DNA of 26,940 nt. Origin: Elusimicrobiota bacterium (GTDB taxonomy: Bacteria; Elusimicrobiota; Elusimicrobia; Elusimicrobiales; UBA9959). Positions 7,849 to 15,823 of this stretch are shown here, in pieces. Positions within the stretch are counted from its first letter, which is position 1; every line of letters starts with the position of its first letter. The stretch covers positions 1 to 26,940 of the forward strand of contig DAOWGR010000006.1 in the NCBI GenBank assembly GCA_030637365.1. The letters are read 5' to 3'. The position numbers and the translations under genes are program-made. The notes under the pieces were generated by a model. It did not search any database and was not told where the DNA came from. It saw only the letters and a program-made list of their open reading frames with translations.

Positions 7849-8999
7849 TATATGCTTTTTACCGCTTTTCGCGCCGCTTCCCACAGAGAATCGGCCTGAG
7901 TTATTTTAATGCCGGAATCAAGAAGGATTTGTTTTCCTTCTTTTACCCGTGTTCCTTCAAGGCGGACGATTAGGGGAACATTAAGGTCGACTTTTTTTGT
8001 GGCTTGAACTATGCCGCTGGCTATGTCGTCGCATTTCATTATTCCGCCGAAAATATTAACAAGAACGGCTTTTACTTTTTTATCCTTCAAAATAATTTGA
8101 AAGGCTTTTGTTATTTGTTCGACATTCGCTCCGCCGCCGACATCAAGAAAATTGGCGGCGTTTCCTCCGGCAAGTTTTACCGTGTCAAGCGTCGCCATGG
8201 CAAGGCCGGCTCCGTTTACCATGCATCCGATATTTCCGTCAAGCCCGATATAGTTTATGCCTATTTCTTTCGCTTCTTTTTCTATTTCGGAAGCTTCATG
8301 GTCTTCTTTGGCTTGCAAATCTTTATGCCGGAAAAGGGCATTGTTATCGGTTACTATTTTTGAATCCAGGGCTATGAGTTTTCCTTCGGCGGTTATGATT
8401 AGCGGATTTATTTCAACGAGACTCGCGTCATAATCTTTAAAAAGCTCGGCCAAATTTTTAATAAGAGCCGTAAATTCGCGAAAATTTTTAGCCGGAATAT
8501 TAAGCGCGAAGGCAAGTTCTCTGGCCTGAAAATCTTGAACTCCGGTGTTTATATCCACCGGCGTTTTTATTATCAATTCGGGTTTTGTTTTAGCCAGTTC
8601 TTCAATGGATGTTCCGCCTTCGGCCGAGGCCACTATCATGGGAGTCGCTTCTTTTCTATCCATTACGATTGAAATATAAATTTCGCGGTTTATATTCGCG
8701 GCTTCTTCAATAAGGACCTCTTTGACAATTAGAGTTTTGCCGTGAGTTTGATGCGTGGCGATTTTCATTCCCAGCATATTTTCAATTATTTCATAGGCTT
8801 CTTCTTTTGTTTTTGCCAGTTTAACGCCGCCCGCTTTTCCTCTGCCTCCGGCCAGAACCTGGGCTTTTATGATGCATTGGCCGTTTTTAAGCCCGATTGA
8901 TTTGGCGTCTTCGCCCATTTTGATAATGCCGAGCCGCGCGCTTATCGGTATATTGTATTTTTCAAAAATTTCTTTTCCTTCGTATTCAAGAAGTTTCAT
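7848..8999 (-). CDS. sucC: Succinyl-CoA synthetase beta subunit
   Basis: A 383-residue ATP-grasp subunit matching the normal SucC length. It starts MKLLEYEGKEIF, has the ATP-grasp loop VLAGGRGKAGGVKLA at about 48-62, and keeps the C-terminal ligase segment NIFGGIMKCDDIASGI near 315-330, the power-helix region that meets the SucD phosphohistidine. GGAGG lies a few bases before the ATG. It is the first gene of a minus-strand sucC-sucD-corA unit and is divergent from korA, whose product makes its substrate. Nucleotide preference (ATP or GTP) cannot be read with confidence from the sequence. Confidence 0.95.
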   Translation of the reverse strand: MKLLEYEGKEIFEKYNIPISARLGIIKMGEDAKSIGLKNGQCIIKAQVLAGGRGKAGGVKLAKTKEEAYEIIENMLGMKIATHQTHGKTLIVKEVLIEEAANINREIYISIVMDRKEATPMIVASAEGGTSIEELAKTKPELIIKTPVDINTGVQDFQARELAFALNIPAKNFREFTALIKNLAELFKDYDASLVEINPLIITAEGKLIALDSKIVTDNNALFRHKDLQAKEDHEASEIEKEAKEIGINYIGLDGNIGCMVNGAGLAMATLDTVKLAGGNAANFLDVGGGANVEQITKAFQIILKDKKVKAVLVNIFGGIMKCDDIASGIVQATKKVDLNVPLIVRLEGTRVKEGKQILLDSGIKITQADSLWEAARKAVKSI

Positions 9000-9061
9000 T
9001 TATCCTCCGGTATCAACAGAGTTCATTAAGGATAGAAGTCAGATGTCAGAAGCAAGAAATC

Positions 9062-9106
9062 TCCGCCATTACTTCTTCGGCGGACCCGCCACGCTTTATT
9101 GGCGGG
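9062..9106. repeat. Two adjacent GC-rich hairpins (small palindromic element)
   Basis: TCCGCC / GGCGGA (9062-9067 with 9079-9084) is followed with no gap by CCCGCCA / TGGCGGG (9085-9091 with 9100-9106, loop of 8). The pair is much richer in G+C than its surroundings, and the outer ends CTCC and GGAG are also complementary. There is no T-run, so it is not a terminator. It looks like a REP- or MITE-style miniature element. Confidence 0.5.
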
Positions 9107-9130
9107 AGATATATAAGGAATTTCCTTACA

Positions 9131-9190
9131 AATTTTGCCTCTTACCTTTTACCTCTTGCCTCTTGTTTCTGCCGTTTGTCTTTTGCCTAA
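9131..9190. repeat. TGCCTCTTACC-type pyrimidine tract
   Basis: A degenerate tandem of 7-8 base words (TGCCTCTTACC, TTACCTCTTGCC, TCTTGTTTCTGCC). Its complement contains AGAGGCAAGAGGT (plus-strand 9151-9163), which occurs exactly at 18029-18041. A related string lies at 36-56. Confidence 0.6.
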
Positions 9191-9208
9191 TATAATTTGT
9201 AGTATAAT
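9191..9208 (+). promoter_or_regulatory. Candidate -10 region(s) for korA
   Basis: Two perfect TATAAT boxes lie at 9191-9196 and 9203-9208, about 100 bases before the korA start. TTGTCT at 9177-9182 gives a 20-base spacer to the second box, longer than usual, so the -35 remains uncertain. Confidence 0.3.
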
Positions 9209-9301
9209 TTGTGCTGGCAAGTCCAGTCCTAATCGCTGTAAAAAGCAGTTGTTTTTTTGTTTTTGATGAGTTTAAACTACCAATTAAAAGAGGCTCAAAA
9301 G

Positions 9302-11155
9302 ATGGGAAAATCTGTTTTGAACAAAAAGGACAAAATCAGTCATATTGATTCTTCAACCATAATGTTCGCCGGAGATTCCGGCGACGGCATTCAATTACTG
9401 GGTCATCAGTTTGCCGACACCACCGCGATAGCGGGAAATGATTTAAGCACATTGCCCGATTATCCGTCGGAAATGAGAGCTCCGGCCGGTTCTCTCGGCG
9501 GCGTGAGCGGATTTCAGATGAGTTTTGGCGATGATAATGTTATGACTCCGGGATCAAAGCCGGATGTTTTGGTGGCTATGAATCCCGCCGCATTGTCCGT
9601 GAATGTGGAAAATATCGAGAACGGCTCCATAATAATAGTGAATTCCGACAATTTTATTCCCGGCGCTTTGGAAAAAGCCGGATATTCGTCCAATCCTTTG
9701 GAGGACGGAAGTCTTTCAAATTACAGATTGATACCTATTCCGGTGAATACGCTTATTGAAACGGTTTTGAAAGATTCCGGGCTTACCAAAACGCAAATAT
9801 TAAAATGCAAGAATTTTTATGTGCTGGGCATTGTGTGCTGGATGTATGGGTTATCGACAAAACCGACCATTGAGTGGATGAAAATCAAATTTAAAAAAAA
9901 CAATCAGCTTCAGCAGGCCAATATGGAAGCGATTACCGCCGGCCGCGCTTACGCTGAGTCCACTCAAATTTTTGAAGCCAGATTTCAGGTAAAAAAATCC
10001 ATAGTAATGCCCGGAAAATATAGAAATGTCACTGGAAATGAGGCGGTTTCTTACGCTTTAATCGCCGCCGCCCAAGCATTAAAGAGAAAACTTTTTTACG
10101 GCGCTTATCCCATTACTCCGGCCACCGATATTCTGCATATATTGGCAAAATATAGAAGTAAAAACATAACGGTTTTTCAGGCCGAAGATGAAATAGCCGC
10201 AATGGCCTCCAGCATCGGAGCTTCTTTCGCGGGATGTTTCGCCGCGACCGGAACAAGCGGTCCGGGATTTTCGCTTAAGTCGGAGGCATTGGGACTCGCG
10301 GTTATAAGCGAGCTGCCTCTTGTGGTGGTTGATGTTCAGCGCGGCGGGCCTTCAACGGGTCTTCCGACCAAAACCGAACAGTCGGACCTTCTTCAGGCTT
10401 TGTATGGAAGGCATGGAGAATCTCCTCTGGTTGTGATGGCGGCGATGAGTTCCGCCGATTGTTTTGACACGACTTTTGAGGCCGCGAGAATAGCCGTAAA
10501 ATATATGACGCCTGTTGTGGTTTTAACCAATGCTTTCATTGCCAATGGTTCGGAACCTTTTAATGTCTCAAAATCTTGCAAGTTTAAAGAATTTAAAGTT
10601 TCCAATCTTCCTCCAAAAGAAGAATTTCAGCCTTACGCTCGCGACGAGAAAACACTCGCCAGGCATTGGGCCGAGGCGGGCCGGCCCGGTTATGAGCATA
10701 TCATAGGCGGTCTTGAAAAAGATGTGGAAACGGGCTGGATAAATTATAAACCCTTAAACCATGTCAAAATGACAAAGCTGCGAGCTGAAAAAATAGCCAG
10801 AGTTATTAAAGAAATACCTCCCACCAAAATATACGGCGATCAAGAGGGAGAAGTTCTGGTTGTCGGATGGGGTTCAACTTTTGGAGCCATAACCACCGCG
10901 GTATGCAAAGCCAGAAAAATGGGTTTGAATGTTTCGTCCATTCATATAAAACATCTTAATCCTTTGCCTCCCGATATGGGGACCATAATGAGAAGATTTG
11001 GAAAAATTCTGATGCCTGAAGAAAATTTGGGTCAATTCAGGATGATTGTGAAAGCGAATTATCTTATTGACCCTATCGGATTGAATAAGACCGAAGGGCA
11101 GCCTTTGAGTTCCGAAGATGTCCTTAGAAAAATAAAGAAACTTTTCGCTGGGTAA
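9302..11155 (+). CDS. korA: 2-oxoacid:ferredoxin oxidoreductase, fused gamma-alpha subunit (KorA)
   Basis: Encodes 617 residues from the chosen start. The N-terminal gamma domain (about 15-200, with FAGDSGDGIQ at 22-31) is fused to an alpha domain holding YPITP at 269-273, TGTSGPGFSLKSEALGLA at 316-333 and QRGGPSTGLPTKTEQSDL at 346-363. These are the usual signatures of two-subunit 2-oxoglutarate or 2-oxoacid:ferredoxin oxidoreductases. With KorB it decarboxylates a 2-oxoacid to an acyl-CoA and reduces ferredoxin, or runs reductively. The divergent sucCD supports 2-oxoglutarate as substrate. The frame stays open upstream to TTG 9257 and ATG 9266, but ATG 9302 is preferred because AAAAGAGG lies 8 bases before it. 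Confidence 0.92.
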   Translation: MGKSVLNKKDKISHIDSSTIMFAGDSGDGIQLLGHQFADTTAIAGNDLSTLPDYPSEMRAPAGSLGGVSGFQMSFGDDNVMTPGSKPDVLVAMNPAALSVNVENIENGSIIIVNSDNFIPGALEKAGYSSNPLEDGSLSNYRLIPIPVNTLIETVLKDSGLTKTQILKCKNFYVLGIVCWMYGLSTKPTIEWMKIKFKKNNQLQQANMEAITAGRAYAESTQIFEARFQVKKSIVMPGKYRNVTGNEAVSYALIAAAQALKRKLFYGAYPITPATDILHILAKYRSKNITVFQAEDEIAAMASSIGASFAGCFAATGTSGPGFSLKSEALGLAVISELPLVVVDVQRGGPSTGLPTKTEQSDLLQALYGRHGESPLVVMAAMSSADCFDTTFEAARIAVKYMTPVVVLTNAFIANGSEPFNVSKSCKFKEFKVSNLPPKEEFQPYARDEKTLARHWAEAGRPGYEHIIGGLEKDVETGWINYKPLNHVKMTKLRAEKIARVIKEIPPTKIYGDQEGEVLVVGWGSTFGAITTAVCKARKMGLNVSSIHIKHLNPLPPDMGTIMRRFGKILMPEENLGQFRMIVKANYLIDPIGLNKTEGQPLSSEDVLRKIKKLFAG

Positions 11156-11339
11156 ACTTCGTTAGATATGCACGGGTGAAAGTTTTGTTAAAAGATGCTT
11201 GGAAGCTGAAAAACCAAGAAGTTGTATAACAAAGATTCTAATTATAAAGGTCGTCCGCGCACATATGCCGTGTTTTCAAGTTTTTTAAAAAAGATTAACA
11301 AACAATGTATGCGCGAGGGCTATCCTGAACGGGGTAAAT
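11156..11339 (+). other. korA-korB intercistronic spacer with nested inverted repeat
   Basis: This 184-base spacer is unusually long for subunits of one enzyme. It holds a nested inverted repeat: TTTGTTA (11184-11190) with TAACAAA (11227-11233), enclosing CTTGG (11198-11202) with CCAAG (11214-11218). No gene is evident in it. The structure could affect processing or the balance of the two subunits. Confidence 0.35.
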
Positions 11340-12344
11340 ATGGATAACTTAAAAACCAAATCAAAATATACGCCTAAAGATTTTGCTTCAAAGTGCCCGG
11401 TAAAATGGTGTCCCGGCTGCGGTGATTTCGCGGTGCTTGCGCAAATGCAGAGAACATTCGCGAATATGGGTATTCCTCATGAAAAAATCGCCGTAATTTC
11501 AGGCATAGGCTGTTCAAGCCGTTTGCCGTATTATTTGAACACTTACGGTTTTCATACGATTCACGGCAGAGCGCCGGCGGTTGCCGCCGGAGTAAAGCTT
11601 GCCAATCCGGAGCTTTCCGTCTGGGTTGTTACGGGCGATGGAGACGCTCTTTCAATAGGCGGAAATCATACTTTGCACGCCATAAGAAGAAATATCGGAA
11701 TTAAAATAATTTTGCTTAATAACAGAATTTACGCCCTTACCAAGGGTCAAACTTCTCCAACGACCAAAATGAATGTGATAACCAAAAGTTCTCCGTCGGG
11801 AAGCATAGATTATCCTTTCACTCCGCTTAGGTTCGCGATAGGGCTTGATTGCACTTTTGTCGCCAGAGTATTGGATACCGATATGACGATGATGGGGCAT
11901 GTTTTTGAAGCGGCGGCGCAACATAAAGGCACGGCTTTTGTTGAAATTTTTCAGAGGTGTTTGGCGTTTACCAATGTTGAATTTGATCATTTCAAAAATA
12001 AAGACAAAAAAGACGATATTATGGTTCATGTGGAACATGGCAAACCGCTTGTTTTTGGCAAGAACAAGGACAAGGGCATTGTCATAAACAATTATAGGCC
12101 GGAGATAATAAAATTTCAACATGGCAAAGTTCCTCCCGAAGTGGTTATTTATGACGAGACCAATACTGAAATGGCTTATGTGTTAAGCGGTTTTTTCTAT
12201 CCTGATATGCCGGTTCCCATCGGCATATTAAAAAATGTTGAAAAACCTTCATATGAAGAATTGCTCAAAAATAAAGAAGATGAAGCGGGATCTATCAGTC
12301 TTAAAGAAATTCTTGAAGGTCCCGGTGTTTGGGAAATGAATTAA
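11340..12344 (+). CDS. korB: 2-oxoacid:ferredoxin oxidoreductase beta subunit (KorB)
   Basis: Encodes 334 residues with the thiamine-diphosphate and iron-sulfur features of the beta subunit. CPGCG gives Cys24 and Cys27, GIGCSS gives Cys58, and FQRC gives Cys207; these four match the cluster ligands of the two-subunit archaeal-type enzymes. GDGDALSIGGNH (99-110) with NNRIYALTKGQ (127-137) forms the TPP-Mg2+ site, and GFHTIHGRA (70-78) is strongly conserved in 2-oxoglutarate enzymes. No separate ferredoxin-like KorC or KorD subunit is nearby, as expected for this type. GGGG lies about 7 bases before the ATG. The stop is followed after 2 bases by an 8-base-periodic repeat tract. Confidence 0.93.
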   Translation: MDNLKTKSKYTPKDFASKCPVKWCPGCGDFAVLAQMQRTFANMGIPHEKIAVISGIGCSSRLPYYLNTYGFHTIHGRAPAVAAGVKLANPELSVWVVTGDGDALSIGGNHTLHAIRRNIGIKIILLNNRIYALTKGQTSPTTKMNVITKSSPSGSIDYPFTPLRFAIGLDCTFVARVLDTDMTMMGHVFEAAAQHKGTAFVEIFQRCLAFTNVEFDHFKNKDKKDDIMVHVEHGKPLVFGKNKDKGIVINNYRPEIIKFQHGKVPPEVVIYDETNTEMAYVLSGFFYPDMPVPIGILKNVEKPSYEELLKNKEDEAGSISLKEILEGPGVWEMN

Positions 12345-12346
12345 TC

Positions 12347-12396
12347 GAGTCAAAGAGTCGGGAAGTCTGAGGGTCTTGGGGTCAAGAAGTTGGTGT
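12347..12396. repeat. Degenerate 8-base tandem repeat after korB
   Basis: Six successive 8-base units of the form RRGTnnnn: GAGTCAAA, GAGTCGGG, AAGTCTGA, GGGTCTTG, GGGTCAAG, AAGTTGGT. The first five share GTC at the same phase. It fills most of the 75-base gap between the convergent korB and TPR-SpoIID genes, where a terminator would be expected but is not seen. Confidence 0.65.
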
Positions 12397-12419
12397 CGTT
12401 TGATTTAAATTTATAATTA

Positions 12420-14516
12420 TTATTTTTTCTTTTTTCGGATATATTTAATTTTGCTTAATTTGGTTCCGGGAAAATAAAACTCAAGTATTTCACGAGCCTT
12501 TTTCCCGTATTTTCCTGCCATGCCGGCCGCGCCCGATTGGCAAAGCCCTATGCCGTGCCCCCAGCCTCCGCCGTATATCCAATAATTTCTTATTTTGCCG
12601 GTTTTAAATCTGTTTATTTCCATAAAAAATAAAGTGCTTTTGACCGAGCCGAAACCCATGACATTTCGTATTAAGTGTTCGCGGTCTATCGTTATGGTTT
12701 TTTTTGAGCCGATAATTCTAAGCGCGTTTACATTGCCGGAGCGGCTTCTTTTTAAAGGAAATATATTTTTTAATTCGCCTATGCGATATCTTTGGTTTAT
12801 TTTATAGTTTAAATCTTTATGTTTGATTATTCTCACCCATCTAAAATGCGCGGGCGAGGTTGTCGGGGGGTAATTGCAATTTGAAGGAGGATTACCCATT
12901 ATCCATTTGTGGAATTTCCATGGCGAATTCATGGGCTTTTGTTTTTCTTTCGGCAAGTCTTGATGGGTTTTCAAATAGCTTATATGGCCCCATCCCGAAA
13001 CATCTTTTGACGCTTGAATATGACCGCCGCAATTTGAATGATAAAATGTTTGGGCGGGTCGGCCGCGATAGGTTAAAATTTGGCCTTGAGTGTCCACAAC
13101 GGCATTATTTGTTGAATTTCTTTCCATTGTCACGCCTTTATAAACTTGACAATGCTGGCTATCACAGAGATGATAGCCCCATTTTTTATGTTTTCCGCCG
13201 CGTTCTTTTCTGATTAAAACTTGAGTTCTGGCGATTATCGCTTGCGCTTTAAGGGTTTCATAAGGCCAATAACTCAATACTTCGCTTGGCACTACTCCCA
13301 GTAAATATATTTCCATATCAACTATATTCACTATGCCTATGCCTCTGTTTCTAATGGGATATAATTCCATAATTCCCCGATAAGCTCTGTCGGAATAGCG
13401 AAACCATGGGTTTTTGGAATTTTTTATTCTTTCAAAAATAGTATAGCCTTTTTTTGGATTATAAGGTTTTATCAATATGGGACCCGTAAATCTTCCATAA
13501 ATTTGATTTTTTGGATTTTTTAGTATTACTTTTCCGTTTTTATATATTGCCGTCCATATTTCATTCGGCTTCGCGCTCGCGTAAAGTTTGCCCGATCTTT
13601 TGCCCACAACTTTAAAGCCTTCAAAAGACTTAAATTTCAATATTTTGTTTTTGCCTTGTCTGCCGGTATTATTCGTGCCTATGCCAACGCGCACTCTTGT
13701 GGATTTATCCAGTTCTTTAAGAGCGTCAATAGGCGCCAGTTTCGGCGGGCCTTTAATTTTAAAAGGCGGACGAATTTCTTCCGGTTGTTTGGTAAGCTTT
13801 CCTTCAAGCACTTTTATCATTTTGGACGCGATGGGGTGTTTCGGCGCGTAATCCAAAACTCTGTAGTATTGATTCCAAGCTTCATCAAACTTGTGGCCGC
13901 GCGCGTAAATTCCGGCGAGAGGCAGGCGGGCTTCTATAAAAGAAGGGTCTTTGCGCAATGCTTCTATTAAATATTGTTCCGCTTCTTCATACATTTTAAA
14001 ATTCACATAATCCCAGGCGATAATATAGTCTATTCCCGAAAAATCAGGCCTGAGTTTTTTATATTTTTTCAAATATTTTATAGAGTCAACTTTTCTATTC
14101 AGATGAGAATAAACACTGCCGAGGCCAAGCAGGGATCTTGTGTGCAAGGGTTTGTTTTTAAGAGCTTTTTCAAAAGATTCGGCGGCGCTTTGATATTTGG
14201 CGAGATGAAATTTCAGCCAGCCAAGCTCGCATAAAATATCGCTGTTATCGGGGCTTATGTTTAAGGCTTGCCGGAAAACTTTAATGGAGTTTTCATATTT
14301 TCCCAGTTGTTTGAAAATTATGCCGGCATTTAGAAGCGGCATGGCGCTTTTAGGGTTTAAGCGCGCGGTAAAAAGATATTCATTTGCGGATTTGGTTAAA
14401 TGGCCTTTCAAATAAAATGAGTATGCTCTATTGGTTGGAGCCGGATTTAATTGCGCTGAAAAAACAAAAGCGCTTAGAATAAGTGACAATAAAAATATTT
14501 TTTTAAGTCGTGTCAT
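12420..14516 (-). CDS. Secreted TPR-SpoIID/LytB domain protein
   Basis: From the chosen start the protein has 698 residues. A signal peptide (MTRLKKIFLLSLILSAFVFS) leads into about six TPR-like helical repeats (roughly 30-235), a linker, and a SpoIID/LytB region from about 275 to the end. GVVPSEVLSYWP lies at 407-418, and GGGWGHGIGLCQSGAAG near the C-terminus corresponds to the GHGVGMSQ-type motif. SpoIID is a lytic transglycosylase that trims denuded peptidoglycan; in non-sporulating Gram-negatives the homologues are linked to cell-wall remodelling. The longer frame starts at TTG 14570, but that triplet belongs to a TTGTCA promoter-like box and there is no signal peptide from it, so ATG 14516 is preferred despite a poor ribosome site. 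Confidence 0.85.
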   Translation of the reverse strand: MTRLKKIFLLSLILSAFVFSAQLNPAPTNRAYSFYLKGHLTKSANEYLFTARLNPKSAMPLLNAGIIFKQLGKYENSIKVFRQALNISPDNSDILCELGWLKFHLAKYQSAAESFEKALKNKPLHTRSLLGLGSVYSHLNRKVDSIKYLKKYKKLRPDFSGIDYIIAWDYVNFKMYEEAEQYLIEALRKDPSFIEARLPLAGIYARGHKFDEAWNQYYRVLDYAPKHPIASKMIKVLEGKLTKQPEEIRPPFKIKGPPKLAPIDALKELDKSTRVRVGIGTNNTGRQGKNKILKFKSFEGFKVVGKRSGKLYASAKPNEIWTAIYKNGKVILKNPKNQIYGRFTGPILIKPYNPKKGYTIFERIKNSKNPWFRYSDRAYRGIMELYPIRNRGIGIVNIVDMEIYLLGVVPSEVLSYWPYETLKAQAIIARTQVLIRKERGGKHKKWGYHLCDSQHCQVYKGVTMERNSTNNAVVDTQGQILTYRGRPAQTFYHSNCGGHIQASKDVSGWGHISYLKTHQDLPKEKQKPMNSPWKFHKWIMGNPPSNCNYPPTTSPAHFRWVRIIKHKDLNYKINQRYRIGELKNIFPLKRSRSGNVNALRIIGSKKTITIDREHLIRNVMGFGSVKSTLFFMEINRFKTGKIRNYWIYGGGWGHGIGLCQSGAAGMAGKYGKKAREILEFYFPGTKLSKIKYIRKKKK

Positions 14517-14542
14517 AGTGGAATATCCAAGATTCGGTATAT

Positions 14543-14570
14543 ATCCTATAAAATTATTTATAAATGACAA
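14543..14570 (-). promoter_or_regulatory. Candidate promoter for the TPR-SpoIID gene
   Basis: TTGTCA (14565-14570, minus strand) matches five of six -35 positions. After 16 bases comes TAGGAT, a fair -10, about 27 bases before the preferred ATG at 14516. If it is real, the TTG at 14570 is part of the promoter rather than a start codon. Confidence 0.35.
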
Positions 14571-14690
14571 AAGGATTTTAAGAATCAGCCGGTTTTTATA
14601 ATATACTATTTAATTGCCAAGCGATATATATGTCGCAATGTGAATGCAATAAAATCGGCATATTAAACGTTAGTTAAGATAGGAGCTAAA

Positions 14691-15314
14691 ATGACCCGCA
14701 CACTTAGGAAATCAAATAAATTTAACGCCATAAGTGTGGGGGTGACGGACGCGGAGCTTATAAAAGCTTATAAAAAAGGCGACACGCAAGCATTGGAAAT
14801 TATTATGAAGAAATATGAAAAACCTATTTACGCGTATCTTTTGAAAATGGTTAGAAACGCGGATTATGCCAATGATTTATTTCAGGAGATATTTCTTAAA
14901 TTTATAAAGAATATACAATCTTATAATGAAGAAAAAAAATTTGCCAATTGGATTTATACGGTCGCTCATAATGCGGTTATGGATGGATTCAGGAAAAACA
15001 AAAATCGGTGTTTTGAATCATTGGACCGGAGTAATGGAGAAGACTCGGCGCCCATTTCCGAAACAATGGATTCAAAAGAGCCGTTGCCTGAAAATATTTT
15101 AATAAAAAATGAAATAAATAAAAAAATAGAGACAGCTTTTGAAATTCTTTCAAATGAACAAAGAGAAGTGTTTATCATGAGGCATTATTGGGGGCTTTCT
15201 TTTAAGGAAATAGCGGAAATACTTAAGGTTCCCATCGGCACGGCTTTAGCGAGAATGTCCAGGGCTTTAGGCAGGCTGAAAGTGGAAATGGGGCATATAG
15301 GGGAGGCGGTATGA
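14691..15314 (+). CDS. ECF-type RNA polymerase sigma factor
   Basis: A 207-residue sigma-70 family ECF regulator. Region 2 spans about 25-105 (ANDLFQEIFLKFIKNI, then FANWIYTVAHNAVMDGFRK) and region 4 about 150-200 (LSNEQREVFIMRHYWGLSFK, then EIAEILKVPIGTALARMSRA). It redirects RNA polymerase in response to a signal held by a cognate anti-sigma factor. The next gene starts within its stop (ATGA), so the two are translationally coupled. TAGGAGC lies a few bases before the ATG. The signal and regulon cannot be read from this sequence. Confidence 0.92.
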   Translation: MTRTLRKSNKFNAISVGVTDAELIKAYKKGDTQALEIIMKKYEKPIYAYLLKMVRNADYANDLFQEIFLKFIKNIQSYNEEKKFANWIYTVAHNAVMDGFRKNKNRCFESLDRSNGEDSAPISETMDSKEPLPENILIKNEINKKIETAFEILSNEQREVFIMRHYWGLSFKEIAEILKVPIGTALARMSRALGRLKVEMGHIGEAV

Positions 15315-15823
15315 CCTGTAAATATTCGGAAAAAATTTTGCTTTATTTTTATGGTGAAATGGATAATGCTCAATGTAAAGAAATAAAAGAGCATTTGGAA
15401 TCTTGCGCCGAATGCAAAAAGAATTTGGAAGTTTTAAGAGATGTTTCCGGTCATCTTGACTCCTTTAAAGGCAATGCTCCCGCTCATTTAATTGAGGGGC
15501 TGATTCGCGAGGCGCGTAAAAGAGAAATTTGGAAATTTAATGTCGGAAATATTTTTGAAAATATTTTTTCACATTGGAAGGTTTCGGCTTCAACTTTGGT
15601 TTTTGCCTGCTTGATGTTTGCAGTGTTTTTCCCTTTCGGAGCGGATAAAGACAGGCTTAAGTGGATTTCAAATATAGATTCCGATCTTGACGGTTTGGAG
15701 TATAGCATGTATGAGGAATATGATTTTTCTTTGGGTGAATACGGCGAGTCCGTTGAAGATTTTGAGTATGAAAATATTGATGATGAAATAGAATCAATAA
15801 ATAAAAACAGGAGGATATTATGA
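15311..15823 (+). CDS. Membrane anti-sigma factor with zinc-finger (zf-HC2-like) domain
   Basis: A 170-residue protein. An N-terminal anti-sigma zinc-binding domain has His28, Cys32 and Cys35 (HLESCAEC), with Cys3 nearby. One transmembrane segment lies at about 91-109 (ASTLVFACLMFAVFFPFG), and the tail of about 60 residues beyond it is strongly acidic (repeated D/E with YEEYDFSLGEYGE). The N-terminal domain would bind the sigma factor on the cytoplasmic side and the acidic tail would face the periplasm. It overlaps the sigma gene by 4 bases and the next gene by 4 bases. The acidic tail could bind a cation or the basic secreted partner encoded next; that is inference. Confidence 0.85.
   Translation: MTCKYSEKILLYFYGEMDNAQCKEIKEHLESCAECKKNLEVLRDVSGHLDSFKGNAPAHLIEGLIREARKREIWKFNVGNIFENIFSHWKVSASTLVFACLMFAVFFPFGADKDRLKWISNIDSDLDGLEYSMYEEYDFSLGEYGESVEDFEYENIDDEIESINKNRRIL

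Larger units (their letters stand above)
9000..9301. other. Divergent sucC / korA control region with repeats
   Basis: This 302-base gap has no convincing gene. It holds a GAAGTCAGATGTCAGAAGC tract (about 9034-9059), two adjacent hairpins (9062-9106), the palindrome TAAGGAATTTCCTTA (9114-9128), a pyrimidine tract of TGCCTCTTACC-type words (9131-9190) and two TATAAT boxes. Promoters for both divergent transcripts should lie here. Confidence 0.6.

Noticed and set aside
9257..9301. TTG 9257 or ATG 9266 as the korA start
   Set aside because: No Shine-Dalgarno precedes them, while ATG 9302 has AAAAGAGG at good spacing. ATG 9266 cannot be fully excluded.
14517..14570. TTG at 14570 as the start of the TPR-SpoIID gene
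   Set aside because: It has no ribosome site and looks like a -35 box; the signal peptide begins at ATG 14516.
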